NCBI GenBank assembly: GCA_964579735.1
Contig: CAZOHH010000005.1
Location: 1-53,900, forward strand
Length of the DNA stretch: 53,900 bases
From: CAILLO01 sp964579735
GTDB lineage: Bacteria > Bacillota > Clostridia > Saccharofermentanales > UBA5734
Direction: 5' to 3'
Under the pieces are notes generated by a model that saw nothing but the letters and a program-made list of their open reading frames with translations, ran no database searches and was not told where the DNA came from. Below are positions 16,745 to 24,741 of this stretch, one piece after another. Each line of letters opens with the position of its first letter. The stretch's first letter is position 1. The position numbers and the translations under genes were made by a program.

Positions 16745-18447
16745 GGTTGGCACTCCTTCCCTGGCTGGCGCATCACGGCGCCGTCGGCGGCCGAACCCGC
16801 GAGGGACGCGTATCGGGCCAGCACGCCCTTGAGGCGGCGGTCCGGCATCCGGGCGGGGGCGCGGGCGGAGAGGACCTCCGCGGAGACGAGCAGGTCGATG
16901 CGGCGCGCGGGGATGTCGATTCGAATCCGGTCGCCCTCGAGGACGTAGGCGAGGGGGCCTCCCTCGGAGGCTTCGGGCGCGGCGTGGCCCACGGCAGAAC
17001 CGCGGGTGGCGCCGGAGAAACGGCCGTCGGTGACGAGGGCGACGGACTTGTCGAGCCCCATGCCGGCCAGCGCGCTGGTGGGGGTCAGCATCTCGCGCAT
17101 GCCGGGTCCGCCGCGGGGACCCTCGAAGCGGATGACGACGACATCGCCCTCGACGATGCGCTCGGCGAAGATGGCCTCGGAGGCCTGCTCCTCGCTGTCG
17201 AAGACGCGGGCGGGTCCTTCGTGCACGAGCATCTCGGGCAGCACGGCGCCCTTCTTGACGACCGCGCCATGGGGGGCGAGGCTGCCCATCAGCACGGCGA
17301 GGCCGCCGTCCACGTTCACGGGTGCGTCGACGCTGCGGATGACCTTGCCGTCGGCGCCCTTGTAGGCGGCGATGCGCTTGCCGATCGTGCCGTCGACGGA
17401 CTTCGCCGCGAGGTCGATCTTGCCCGCCTTGGCGAGTTCGGCCATGACGGCCGCGATGCCGCCGACCGCGTCGAGGTCCTGGATGAAATCGGGACCCGCC
17501 GGGTTCAGCTTGCACAGCTGCGGCGTGGAGTCGCTGATGCGGCCGACTTCGGCCAGCGTGACGGGAGCGTCCGCCTCGCGGGCGATGGCGAGGAGGTGCA
17601 GGACGCTGTTGGTCGAGCCTCCCAGGGCCATGTCGACGCGCAGCGCGTTGGTCAGGGATGCGGTATTGAGGATCTGGCGGGCGGTGACGCCTTCGGCGAC
17701 GAGGTCCATGATGCGCATGCCGGCCTGGCGGGCCAGACGGCGGCGGGCGGAATACACGGCAGGGATGGTGCCGTTGCCGGGAAGTCCGAGCCCGAGGGCC
17801 TCGACGAGGCAGTTCATGGTGTTGGCGGTGTACATCCCGGCGCAGCTGCCGCAGGTCGGGCAGGCCGACATCTCCATGCCGGTCAGCTCCGCGTCGCTCA
17901 TGCAGCCGGCCGCGTTGGCGCCGACGGCCTCGAACAGGTCGGACAGGCCGATGCGGCGGGTCTCGCCGGCGTCGGTGCGGGAGGAGCCGGCCAGCATGGG
18001 GCCGCCGCTCACGAAGACCGACGGGATGTCCATGCGCGCCGCCGCCATGAGCATGCCGGGCACGACCTTGTCGCAGCTCGGCAGGAAGACGACGCCGTCG
18101 AACTGATGGGCCATGAGCATGATCTCGACGGAGTCCGCGATGGACTCGCGGCTGACGAGCGAGTACTTCATGCCCTCGTGGTTCATGGCGAGCCCGTCGC
18201 ACACCGCGATGGTCGGGAACTCGAAGGGCACGCCGCCGGCCATGCGGATGCCTTCCTTGACGGCGTCGGTGAGGCCGCGCAGGTGGATGTGGCCGGGGAC
18301 GATCTCGTTGAACGGGTTGACGACGCCGATGAAGGGGCGGTCCATCTCCTCGGGCGTCAGCCCGAGCGCGTAGAGAAGGGACCGGTGGGACGCGCGCCGC
18401 GCGCCCTTCTTGATCGCATCGCTGCGGTATGCCTTCTCTTCTGCCAT
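16741..18447 (-). CDS. ilvD: Dihydroxy-acid dehydratase
   Basis: A 568-residue IlvD/Edd family dehydratase. It carries out the third shared step of valine and isoleucine synthesis, converting dihydroxy acids to 2-oxo acids with an iron-sulfur cluster. Cluster ligands fit LPSCDKVVPG and CPTCGSCAGMYTANTMN; the family segment GGSTNSVLHLLAIA is intact. The late motif reads GSAVGHAAPEASEGGP instead of the more usual GHVSPEA, a mild variation. Start ATG at 18447 follows AAGGAGGG. The stop overlaps ilvB by 4 bases. The gap to leuB upstream is 65 bases, the largest in the operon, and shows no promoter. Confidence 0.95.
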   Translation of the reverse strand: MAEEKAYRSDAIKKGARRASHRSLLYALGLTPEEMDRPFIGVVNPFNEIVPGHIHLRGLTDAVKEGIRMAGGVPFEFPTIAVCDGLAMNHEGMKYSLVSRESIADSVEIMLMAHQFDGVVFLPSCDKVVPGMLMAAARMDIPSVFVSGGPMLAGSSRTDAGETRRIGLSDLFEAVGANAAGCMSDAELTGMEMSACPTCGSCAGMYTANTMNCLVEALGLGLPGNGTIPAVYSARRRLARQAGMRIMDLVAEGVTARQILNTASLTNALRVDMALGGSTNSVLHLLAIAREADAPVTLAEVGRISDSTPQLCKLNPAGPDFIQDLDAVGGIAAVMAELAKAGKIDLAAKSVDGTIGKRIAAYKGADGKVIRSVDAPVNVDGGLAVLMGSLAPHGAVVKKGAVLPEMLVHEGPARVFDSEEQASEAIFAERIVEGDVVVIRFEGPRGGPGMREMLTPTSALAGMGLDKSVALVTDGRFSGATRGSAVGHAAPEASEGGPLAYVLEGDRIRIDIPARRIDLLVSAEVLSARAPARMPDRRLKGVLARYASLAGSAADGAVMRQPGKECQP

Positions 18448-18512
18448 GGGGATTCCCTCCTTGAGGTCGTTCGCGGCGGTCGAACCGCGGGTGGGCGGCT
18501 GGCGGCCAGCGG

Positions 18513-19607
18513 CTAGGGGTTCTTCTCGAGCGCCTCGATGACGAGCCGGCCCATGGCGCGGGTGCCTACCGGGTCCGCGGCGTCGCCCGCGAGGCGGATG
18601 TCGGCGGTGCGCGCGCCGGAGGCGAGGACGGCCGTGACGGCGGACTCGACGGCGGCGGCTTCCTTTTCCAGGCCGAAGGAGATGCGGAGCATCATGGCGC
18701 AGGAAAGGATCGTGGCGAGCGGGTTGGCCTTGTCCAGGCCGGCGATGTCGGGGGCGGAACCATGGACGGGCTCGAAGAGGCCGGGCTTGCCGGGCGCGCC
18801 GAGCGAGGCGGAGGGCAGCATGCCGATGGAGCCGGTGATCTGCCCGGCTTCGTCGGAGAGGATGTCGCCGAACATGTTGGTGGTGACGCACACGTCGAAG
18901 TCGGAGGGGCGGCGGATCAGCTGCATCGAGGCATTGTCGACGTACATGTGGTCGAGCGCGACGTCCGGGTATTCCGCGGCCACACGCACGACGACTTCGC
19001 GCCAGACGCGCGAACTCTCGAGGACGTTGGCCTTGTCGACGCTGGTGACCTTCTTCCGGCGGCCGCGTGCCAGCTCGAACGCGACACGCGCGATGCGGTC
19101 GACCTCGCCGACGCCGTAGGCCTCGGTGTCGTAGCCTTCCATGCCGTACTTGCCTTCGCGGCGTCCGCGCTCGCCGAAGTACATGCCTCCGGTCAGTTCG
19201 CGGACGAAGACCACGTCGATGCCGGCGGCGGCGATGTCGGCGCGCAGCGGGCAGGCCGCGGCGAGCGCGGGGTGGAGCGTCGCGGGGCGAAGGTTGGCGT
19301 AGAGGCCGAGTGCACTCCGGAGACCCAGCAAGGCACGTTCGGGGCGCAGGTTCCCGGGGAGGACGTCCCACTTCCAGCCGCCGACGGCGCCGAGCAGCAC
19401 GGCGTCGCTCGCCATGCAGACCGCGACGGTCTCGTCGGGCAGGGGCGCGCCGGTCGCATCGATGGCGGCGCCGCCCGCGAGCACTTCGGTGTAGCGGAAG
19501 GCGTGACCGTACAGGCGGCCGACGGCGTCGAGGACCTTGCAGGCCTCGCCGACGACTTCGGGGCCGATGCCGTCGCCGGGGATCAGCGCGATGCGGTACT
19601 CAGCCAT
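18513..19607 (-). CDS. leuB: 3-isopropylmalate dehydrogenase
   Basis: A 364-residue NAD-dependent decarboxylating dehydrogenase. It converts 3-isopropylmalate to 2-oxoisocaproate, and in a citramalate pathway also 3-methylmalate to 2-oxobutyrate. The N-terminus IALIPGDGIGPEVV is typical. The substrate region ERALLGLRSALGLYANLRP, the catalytic Tyr/Lys region (KVTSVDKANVL) and the metal site NMFGDILSDEAGQITGS are intact. The NAD signature EPVHGSAPDIAG is also present. The start overlaps the leuD stop by 8 bases. With leuC and leuD next to it and cimA in the same operon, the enzyme probably serves both leucine and isoleucine. Confidence 0.95.
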   Translation of the reverse strand: MAEYRIALIPGDGIGPEVVGEACKVLDAVGRLYGHAFRYTEVLAGGAAIDATGAPLPDETVAVCMASDAVLLGAVGGWKWDVLPGNLRPERALLGLRSALGLYANLRPATLHPALAAACPLRADIAAAGIDVVFVRELTGGMYFGERGRREGKYGMEGYDTEAYGVGEVDRIARVAFELARGRRKKVTSVDKANVLESSRVWREVVVRVAAEYPDVALDHMYVDNASMQLIRRPSDFDVCVTTNMFGDILSDEAGQITGSIGMLPSASLGAPGKPGLFEPVHGSAPDIAGLDKANPLATILSCAMMLRISFGLEKEAAAVESAVTAVLASGARTADIRLAGDAADPVGTRAMGRLVIEALEKNP

Positions 19608-20103
19608 TCGTGCCGGCCCCCTTGCTGCGGATGTAGCCGACGAGCCCGTCGGCTTCCATGATCTTTCGGATGAAAGGAGGAAATGGGAGCGCCTGGAAAG
19701 TCGCGCCGGTCGTCTTGTTTATGATCTTCCCCGAATCGAAGTCGACCTCGACCGTGTCGCCGTCGGAGATGGCGGCGGCGGCTTCGGCGCACTCGAGGAT
19801 GGGGAGTCCCATGTTGATCGCGTTGCGGTAGAAGATCCGGGCGAAGGTCGGGGCGATGACGCAGGAGATGCCGGCGGCCTTGATGGCCATCGGCGCATGC
19901 TCGCGGGAGGAGCCGCACCCGAAGTTGGTGCCGGCGACCATGATGTCGCCCGGCGCGACGCGCTGGACGAAAGTCGGGTCGAGGTCGATCATGCAGAACT
20001 TCGCGAGCTGGGACGCTTCGGACATGTTGAGGTAGCGGGCGGGGATGATGACGTCGGTATCGACGTTCTCACCGTACTTGAAAACCTTGCCTGTCGCCTT
20101 CAT
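19600..20103 (-). CDS. leuD: 3-isopropylmalate/citramalate dehydratase small subunit
   Basis: A 167-residue aconitase swivel-domain protein that forms the isomerase with LeuC. The family motif GTNFGCGSSREHAPMAIK is complete, and the N-terminus GENVDTDVIIPARYL is typical. The short length places it in the HacB/LeuD2 group found with about 420-residue LeuC proteins, which fits its partner. Start ATG at 20103 follows AGGGGAGAG; it lies 3 bases after the leuC stop. The stop overlaps leuB by 8 bases. Confidence 0.95.
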   Translation of the reverse strand: MKATGKVFKYGENVDTDVIIPARYLNMSEASQLAKFCMIDLDPTFVQRVAPGDIMVAGTNFGCGSSREHAPMAIKAAGISCVIAPTFARIFYRNAINMGLPILECAEAAAAISDGDTVEVDFDSGKIINKTTGATFQALPFPPFIRKIMEADGLVGYIRSKGAGTNG

Positions 20104-20106
20104 GAA

Positions 20107-21405
20107 CTATCTCTCCCCTTCCGCGCCGATTTCATCCGGCCCCGCGATGCGCCCCGCCACGGCGCTCGCCGCGGCGACGGGCACGCCCGCCAGATAGACT
20201 TCCGAGCCGATGTGTCCCATTCTTCCGACGAAATTCCGGTTCGTGGTGGACACGCAGCGTTCGCCACTCGCGAGGATTCCCATGTGTCCGCCGAGGCAGG
20301 GCCCGCATGTCGGAGCGCTGAAGACGCAGCCGGCCTCGACGAGGTCCTCGGCGATTCCCTCGCGGACGCACTGCAGGTAGACCTTCTGGGAGCCGGGGAT
20401 GACGATGCAGCGCACGCCCTTGGCGACGCGGCGCCCCTTCAGGATGCTGCGTGCCATGCGCATGTCGCCGATGCGGCCGTTGGTGCAGGAGCCGATGACG
20501 ACCTGGTCGATCTTGAGCTCCGGGAACGTGCCGAGCGCCTTGGCGTTCGACGGGAGGTGCGGGAAAGAGAGCGTCAGCGGGACCTTGGACAGGTCGATGA
20601 CATGGGTCGCTTCGTAGACTGCGTCGTCGTCGGCCTTGGTGATTCGGAAGTTGCCGGCGGTCAGGCGCTTGGGGGCGTACTTCTCGAGATAGGCCAGGGT
20701 CTTCTCGTCGACGGGGAAGATGCCGTTCTTGCCGCCGGCCTCGATGGCCATGTTGGCCATGGTGAGGCGCTCCTCCATGGACAGCTCGGCGACGCCGGGT
20801 CCGGAGAACTCCATGGACTTGTACAGGGCGCCGTCGACGCCGATCTTCCCGATGATGTGGAGGATGATGTCCTTGCCGGTCACCCAGTGGGAGGGCTTTC
20901 CGACCAGCTCGAAGCGGATGGCGGAGGGGACCTTGAACCATGCGGTGCCGGTCGCCATGGCGCAGGCCATGTCCGTGCTGCCCACGCCGGTCGCGAAGGC
21001 TCCGAGCGCGCCGTAGGTGCAGGTGTGGGAGTCGGCGCCGATGATCACGTCGCCGGGCGCGACGAGCCCGTTCTCCGGCAGCACCACGTGCTCGATGCCC
21101 ATGTCGGGCTCGCCCTGCTCGTAGTAGTTCACGAGACCCTGTTCGCGGGCGAAGATCCGGATCCGCTTGCACTGCTCGGCGGACTGGATGTCCTTGTTGG
21201 GCGTGAAGTGGTCGGGCACGATCGCAATCCGTTCGCGGTCGAAGACCTTTCCAGCGCCGGTCGCCGCGAAGACCGAAAGGGCCGGTGGCGTGGTGATGTC
21301 GTTGCCCAGCACGAGATCGAGCGAGGCCTCGATCAGCTGTCCGGGAACGACCTTGTCCAGCCCGGCGTGTCGGGCCAGGATCTTCTGGGTCATCGTCATG
21401 GCCAT
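20107..21405 (-). CDS. leuC: 3-isopropylmalate/citramalate dehydratase large subunit
   Basis: A 432-residue aconitase-type 4Fe-4S hydro-lyase. It isomerises 2-isopropylmalate to 3-isopropylmalate, and probably citramalate to 3-methylmalate. Substrate and cluster motifs are intact: GADSHTCTYGALGAFATGVG, VVIGSCTNGRIGDMRMA and the CGPCLGGHMG pair of cysteines. The early DHFTPNKD is also typical. The length and motif style are those of the shorter LeuC group seen in Clostridia and archaea. The start ATG at 21405 was chosen because GGAGG lies 11 bases upstream; a second ATG two codons inside is possible. It begins 5 bases after the cimA stop. Confidence 0.95.
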   Translation of the reverse strand: MAMTMTQKILARHAGLDKVVPGQLIEASLDLVLGNDITTPPALSVFAATGAGKVFDRERIAIVPDHFTPNKDIQSAEQCKRIRIFAREQGLVNYYEQGEPDMGIEHVVLPENGLVAPGDVIIGADSHTCTYGALGAFATGVGSTDMACAMATGTAWFKVPSAIRFELVGKPSHWVTGKDIILHIIGKIGVDGALYKSMEFSGPGVAELSMEERLTMANMAIEAGGKNGIFPVDEKTLAYLEKYAPKRLTAGNFRITKADDDAVYEATHVIDLSKVPLTLSFPHLPSNAKALGTFPELKIDQVVIGSCTNGRIGDMRMARSILKGRRVAKGVRCIVIPGSQKVYLQCVREGIAEDLVEAGCVFSAPTCGPCLGGHMGILASGERCVSTTNRNFVGRMGHIGSEVYLAGVPVAAASAVAGRIAGPDEIGAEGER

Positions 21406-21410
21406 CTTGT

Positions 21411-23015
21411 TCAATCCTCCAGGTTCCTGATGCTGGCTTTCATGAGCTTGTATTCCAGGGAATCGACGAGGGCCTGCCAGGAGGCCTCGAGGATGTCGGT
21501 CGAGACGCCCACCGTGGTCCAGACATCTTCCCCGTCCGTGCTCTCGATGAGGACGCGGACCTTGGACGCGGTGGCGGCGGTGTCGAGGACGCGGACCTTG
21601 TAGTCGGTCAGGCGGACTTCGGCGATCTGTGGGTAGAAGACCTCGAGCGCCTTGCGCAGCGCTCGGTCCATGGCGTTGACCGGGCCGTCGCCTTCGCCGG
21701 CGGTGACCTCGCTCTCGTCGCCCACGTGGATCTTGATGAAGGCGGAAGCCGAGAACTCGCCGACACGGGGCTGCTCGCCCGAGATGCGCATCTTCTCGAG
21801 GTGGAAGAAGGGCTTGTAGAGGCGGAGTTCCTTGCAGACGAGCAGCGTCTGGGAGGCCTCGGCGCCTTCGAAGGAGTATCCCTCGTGCTCCAGCGCCTTG
21901 AAGCGCTCCAGCAGCGCGGACACCTCGGGGGCGTTCTTGTCGATGTCCGGGCGGATCCGCCGGACGACGGAAAGCACCGAACTGCGGCCTGCGACCTCGG
22001 ACAGGAGGAAGCGGCGGGAGTTGCCGACGGAGTCGGGCATGACGTGCTCGTAGGTCGTCGGGTTCTTGGTCACGGCGTCGACGTGCATGCCGCCCTTGTG
22101 CGAAAAGGCCGAGGCGCCGACATAGGGGTCGTTTCCGGGCAGGGCGAGGTTGGCCGTCTCCGCGAGGCTGCGCGCGGCGTGGGTGAGCAGCGCGACGCGG
22201 TCGGCGGGGATGCAGGGGATGCCGTACTTGAGCTGCAGGTTCGGGATGATGGTGGAAAGATTGGCGTTTCCGCACCGTTCGCCGATGCCGATCAGGGTTC
22301 CTTGGACGTGGGATGCGCCGGCCAGTACGGCGGCCAGCGTGTTCGCGACCGCGAGACCCGTGTCGTTGTGCGTGTGGATGCCGACGCGGACCTGCGGGTG
22401 CTTCGCGGCCAGCAGCGCCACGGCGGCCGCCACCGCGATCGTCACGTCCTCGGGCATGGTGCCGCCGTTGGTGTCGCAGAGGCAGACCGTGACCGCGCCG
22501 CTCTCCGCCGCAACGGCCAGGCAGGCCAGCGCGTATTCGGAGTCCGTGCGGTATCCGTCGAAGAAGTGTTCGGCGTCGTAGATCACGGTGCGGCCGTGGG
22601 CACGCAGGTACAGCACCGTGTCGCGCAGCATCGCCAGGTTCTCCTCCGGCGTCGCGCCCAGGATCTCGACGATCTCCTTCGGGCGCACCTTGCCGAAGAC
22701 CACCACGGTGTCCGTGCCGGCTTCGAGCAGCGCCGCGAGACCGGCGTCGTCCTCGGGCTTCACGCCCTTGCGGCGCGTGCTGCCGAAGGCGGCCAGGCGC
22801 GTGTCCCCGAGGGGGACGCCAGCCTGGTGGAAGGCCTCGAAGAAGGCGCGGTCCTTGGGGTTCGAGCCGGGGTTTCCCGCCTCGATGTAGGCGACACCGA
22901 TGGACCGCAGCGTCTCGACGATGCGCAGCTTGTCGTTGACCGAGAAGGAGACGCCTTCGGACTGGGCGCCGTCGCGCAGCGTGGTGTCGAGGATCTCGAC
23001 CGCCGCCGGCTTCAC
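21411..23015 (-). CDS. cimA: (R)-citramalate synthase
   Basis: A 534-residue member of the DRE-TIM (isopropylmalate synthase) family, of the citramalate synthase type. It condenses pyruvate with acetyl-CoA, the first step of the threonine-independent isoleucine route. The N-terminus VEILDTTLRDGAQSEGVSFS with GAQ rather than GEQ, the segment YIEAGNPGSNPKD and FSHKGGMHVDAV are characteristic of the cimA/NifV-like subtype rather than LeuA. HTHNDTGLAVAN carries metal ligands. The last 150 residues form the LeuA-type regulatory dimer domain, suggesting feedback by isoleucine. Start GTG at 23015 overlaps the leuA stop (GTGA). No ilvA (threonine deaminase) is seen in the window. Confidence 0.92.
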   Translation of the reverse strand: MKPAAVEILDTTLRDGAQSEGVSFSVNDKLRIVETLRSIGVAYIEAGNPGSNPKDRAFFEAFHQAGVPLGDTRLAAFGSTRRKGVKPEDDAGLAALLEAGTDTVVVFGKVRPKEIVEILGATPEENLAMLRDTVLYLRAHGRTVIYDAEHFFDGYRTDSEYALACLAVAAESGAVTVCLCDTNGGTMPEDVTIAVAAAVALLAAKHPQVRVGIHTHNDTGLAVANTLAAVLAGASHVQGTLIGIGERCGNANLSTIIPNLQLKYGIPCIPADRVALLTHAARSLAETANLALPGNDPYVGASAFSHKGGMHVDAVTKNPTTYEHVMPDSVGNSRRFLLSEVAGRSSVLSVVRRIRPDIDKNAPEVSALLERFKALEHEGYSFEGAEASQTLLVCKELRLYKPFFHLEKMRISGEQPRVGEFSASAFIKIHVGDESEVTAGEGDGPVNAMDRALRKALEVFYPQIAEVRLTDYKVRVLDTAATASKVRVLIESTDGEDVWTTVGVSTDILEASWQALVDSLEYKLMKASIRNLED

Positions 23016-24538
23016 CTGGCCGCCTCGAGCATGTGGTTGATCGCATTCACGTAGGCGGAGGCGGTGGCTTCGAGCACGTCCGTGCTGATGCCGCGGCCGT
23101 TGAACATGTCCTCGTCTCGGCGGATCTTGATGAGCGCCTCGCCCTGTGCGTCATTGCCCTCGGTGACGGCGCGCAGGTTGTAGTCGGTCAGGACGAACTT
23201 CACGCCGACGATCCGGTTGATGGCGGTGAACATCGCGTCGACCGGGCCGTCCCCCGTGGCGACCATCTCGACGGGCACGCCCTCCTTCAGGAGCCGTACG
23301 GTCGCGGTGGCCGTGATCGTGTTGCCGCTGTTGATGACGAAGCGGTCGAGCTTGTACATGCCGGGCTTGTCCACGGCGATGGAGACACCCATCAGCGCCT
23401 CGAGGTCGCGGTCCGTCACGGTACGCTTGCGGTCGGCCAGGTCCTTGAACTTCGCGAACAGAATCTCGATCTCCTCGCGGGTGGTCGAGAATCCCATGTC
23501 CCGGATGCGCTGCTCGAAGGCATGGCGGCCGGAATGCTTGCCGAGGACCATGTTCTTTCGCGGCACGCCGATGGACTCCGGACTCATGATCTCGTAGGTC
23601 AGCGCGTTGGCCATCACGCCGTGCTGGTGGATGCCGGCCTCGTGCGCGAAGGCGTTCTGCCCGACGATGGCCTTGTTGATCTGCACGGGCACGCCGGTCA
23701 CGGCGGAGACGAGACGGCTGGTGCGGTAGATGCGCTTGGTGTCGAGGCGCGTGTCGCAGCCGAAGTACTCGGTGCGGGTCTTGAGGGCCATCGCCACCTC
23801 CTCGAGGGAGGCGTTGCCGGCGCGCTCGCCGAGGCCGTTGATGGTGCATTCGACCTGGGATGCGCCCGCGCGCACGGCGGCCAGCGAATTCGCGACGGCG
23901 AGGCCGAGGTCGTTGTGGCAGTGGACGGACACGATGGCCTTCTCGATGCCCGGGGTGTTCTTCATGACATAGGCGACCATGGCTCCGAATTCCTCCGGCG
24001 AGGCATAGCCGACCGTGTCGGGGATGTTGATCGTGGTCGCGCCGACGGCGATAACGGCTCCGTAGACCTTGCAGAGGAAGTCCCAGTCGCTGCGGCTCGC
24101 GTCCTCGGCCGAGAACTCGACCTCGGGACACAGGCTGCGTGCCAGCGCGACCATTTCGCGAGCGCGCTCCAGTACCTTGTCCGGCTGCATCTTCAGCTTG
24201 TATTCCATGTGGATCGGCGATGTCGCGATGAAGGTGTGGATCACGGGAGATTGGGCGCCGCGCAGGGCTTCCCACGCACGCTCGATGTCGGCCGGCACCG
24301 TACGCGCAAGGCTCGCGATGCGGGTCTCGCGGACCTGCCGGGCGATCTGCTTCACCGACTCGAAGTCCCCTGGGGAGGCGATCGCGAAGCCGGCTTCGAT
24401 CACATCGACGCGCAAGGCTTCAAGGGCGAGGGCCACCTCCAGTTTCTCCTGGTGGTTCATGCTGCAGCCGGGTGCCTGTTCCCCATCGCGCAGCGTCGTG
24501 TCGAAGATACGGATGATCCTCTTGTCTTCCTTCGTCAT
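23012..24538 (-). CDS. leuA: 2-isopropylmalate synthase
   Basis: A 508-residue enzyme that condenses 2-oxoisovalerate with acetyl-CoA, committing carbon to leucine. The signature FDTTLRDGEQAPG (from residue 13), SVHCHNDLGLAVANSLAAV and FAHEAGIHQHGVM are intact, and the C-terminal regulatory domain, about residues 390-508, is present for leucine feedback. Start ATG at 24538 follows GGGGAG; the longer frame to 24634 has no such site. It is the first gene of the seven-gene operon and is preceded by a short leader with a perfect 12-bp palindrome and a sigma-70-type promoter. Confidence 0.95.
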   Translation of the reverse strand: MTKEDKRIIRIFDTTLRDGEQAPGCSMNHQEKLEVALALEALRVDVIEAGFAIASPGDFESVKQIARQVRETRIASLARTVPADIERAWEALRGAQSPVIHTFIATSPIHMEYKLKMQPDKVLERAREMVALARSLCPEVEFSAEDASRSDWDFLCKVYGAVIAVGATTINIPDTVGYASPEEFGAMVAYVMKNTPGIEKAIVSVHCHNDLGLAVANSLAAVRAGASQVECTINGLGERAGNASLEEVAMALKTRTEYFGCDTRLDTKRIYRTSRLVSAVTGVPVQINKAIVGQNAFAHEAGIHQHGVMANALTYEIMSPESIGVPRKNMVLGKHSGRHAFEQRIRDMGFSTTREEIEILFAKFKDLADRKRTVTDRDLEALMGVSIAVDKPGMYKLDRFVINSGNTITATATVRLLKEGVPVEMVATGDGPVDAMFTAINRIVGVKFVLTDYNLRAVTEGNDAQGEALIKIRRDEDMFNGRGISTDVLEATASAYVNAINHMLEAAR

Positions 24539-24568
24539 GGCTCTTCTCCCCTTTCTCGCCGGACCCGC

Positions 24569-24580
24569 GCGCACGTGCGC
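24569..24580. promoter_or_regulatory. 12-bp palindrome in the leuA leader
   Basis: GCGCACGTGCGC is a perfect palindrome lying between the candidate promoter and the leuA ribosome binding site. It could be a repressor site or a small hairpin. The leader, about 60 bases, is too short for a T-box. Confidence 0.4.
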
Positions 24581-24605
24581 CTCCAGCGGCCTTTCGTGTG
24601 CCCAT

Positions 24606-24634
24606 ATGCTATACCGCAGGGCCTTCCCGGGCAA
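24606..24634 (-). promoter_or_regulatory. Candidate promoter of the leu/ilv operon
   Basis: Minus-strand TTGCCC (24629-24634), 17 bases, TAGCAT (24606-24611), 68 bases before the leuA start. Each box matches 4 of 6 consensus bases. The remaining spacer up to the ATPase stop at 24742 holds a GACGAA/TTCGTC inverted repeat (24667-24687) without a T tract. Confidence 0.5.
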
Positions 24635-24741
24635 GAGGCGCGCCGAAAGAGAACGGAACGAATCGTGACGAACCCTGGGTTTTCGTCGGATTGGGTTGGA
24701 TTCATTCAGCTACTGTAACGCGGAAAGACCCTTATGCGCCT

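Noticed and set aside
24539..24634. A T-box or leader-peptide attenuator before leuA.
   Set aside because: Only about 60 bases separate the likely transcription start from leuA, and neither a T-box sequence nor a Leu-rich small frame is visible.
24667..24687. GACGAA/TTCGTC hairpin as a terminator of the second ATPase.
   Set aside because: On the minus strand no T tract follows, and the inner part of the stem does not close with a reasonable loop.
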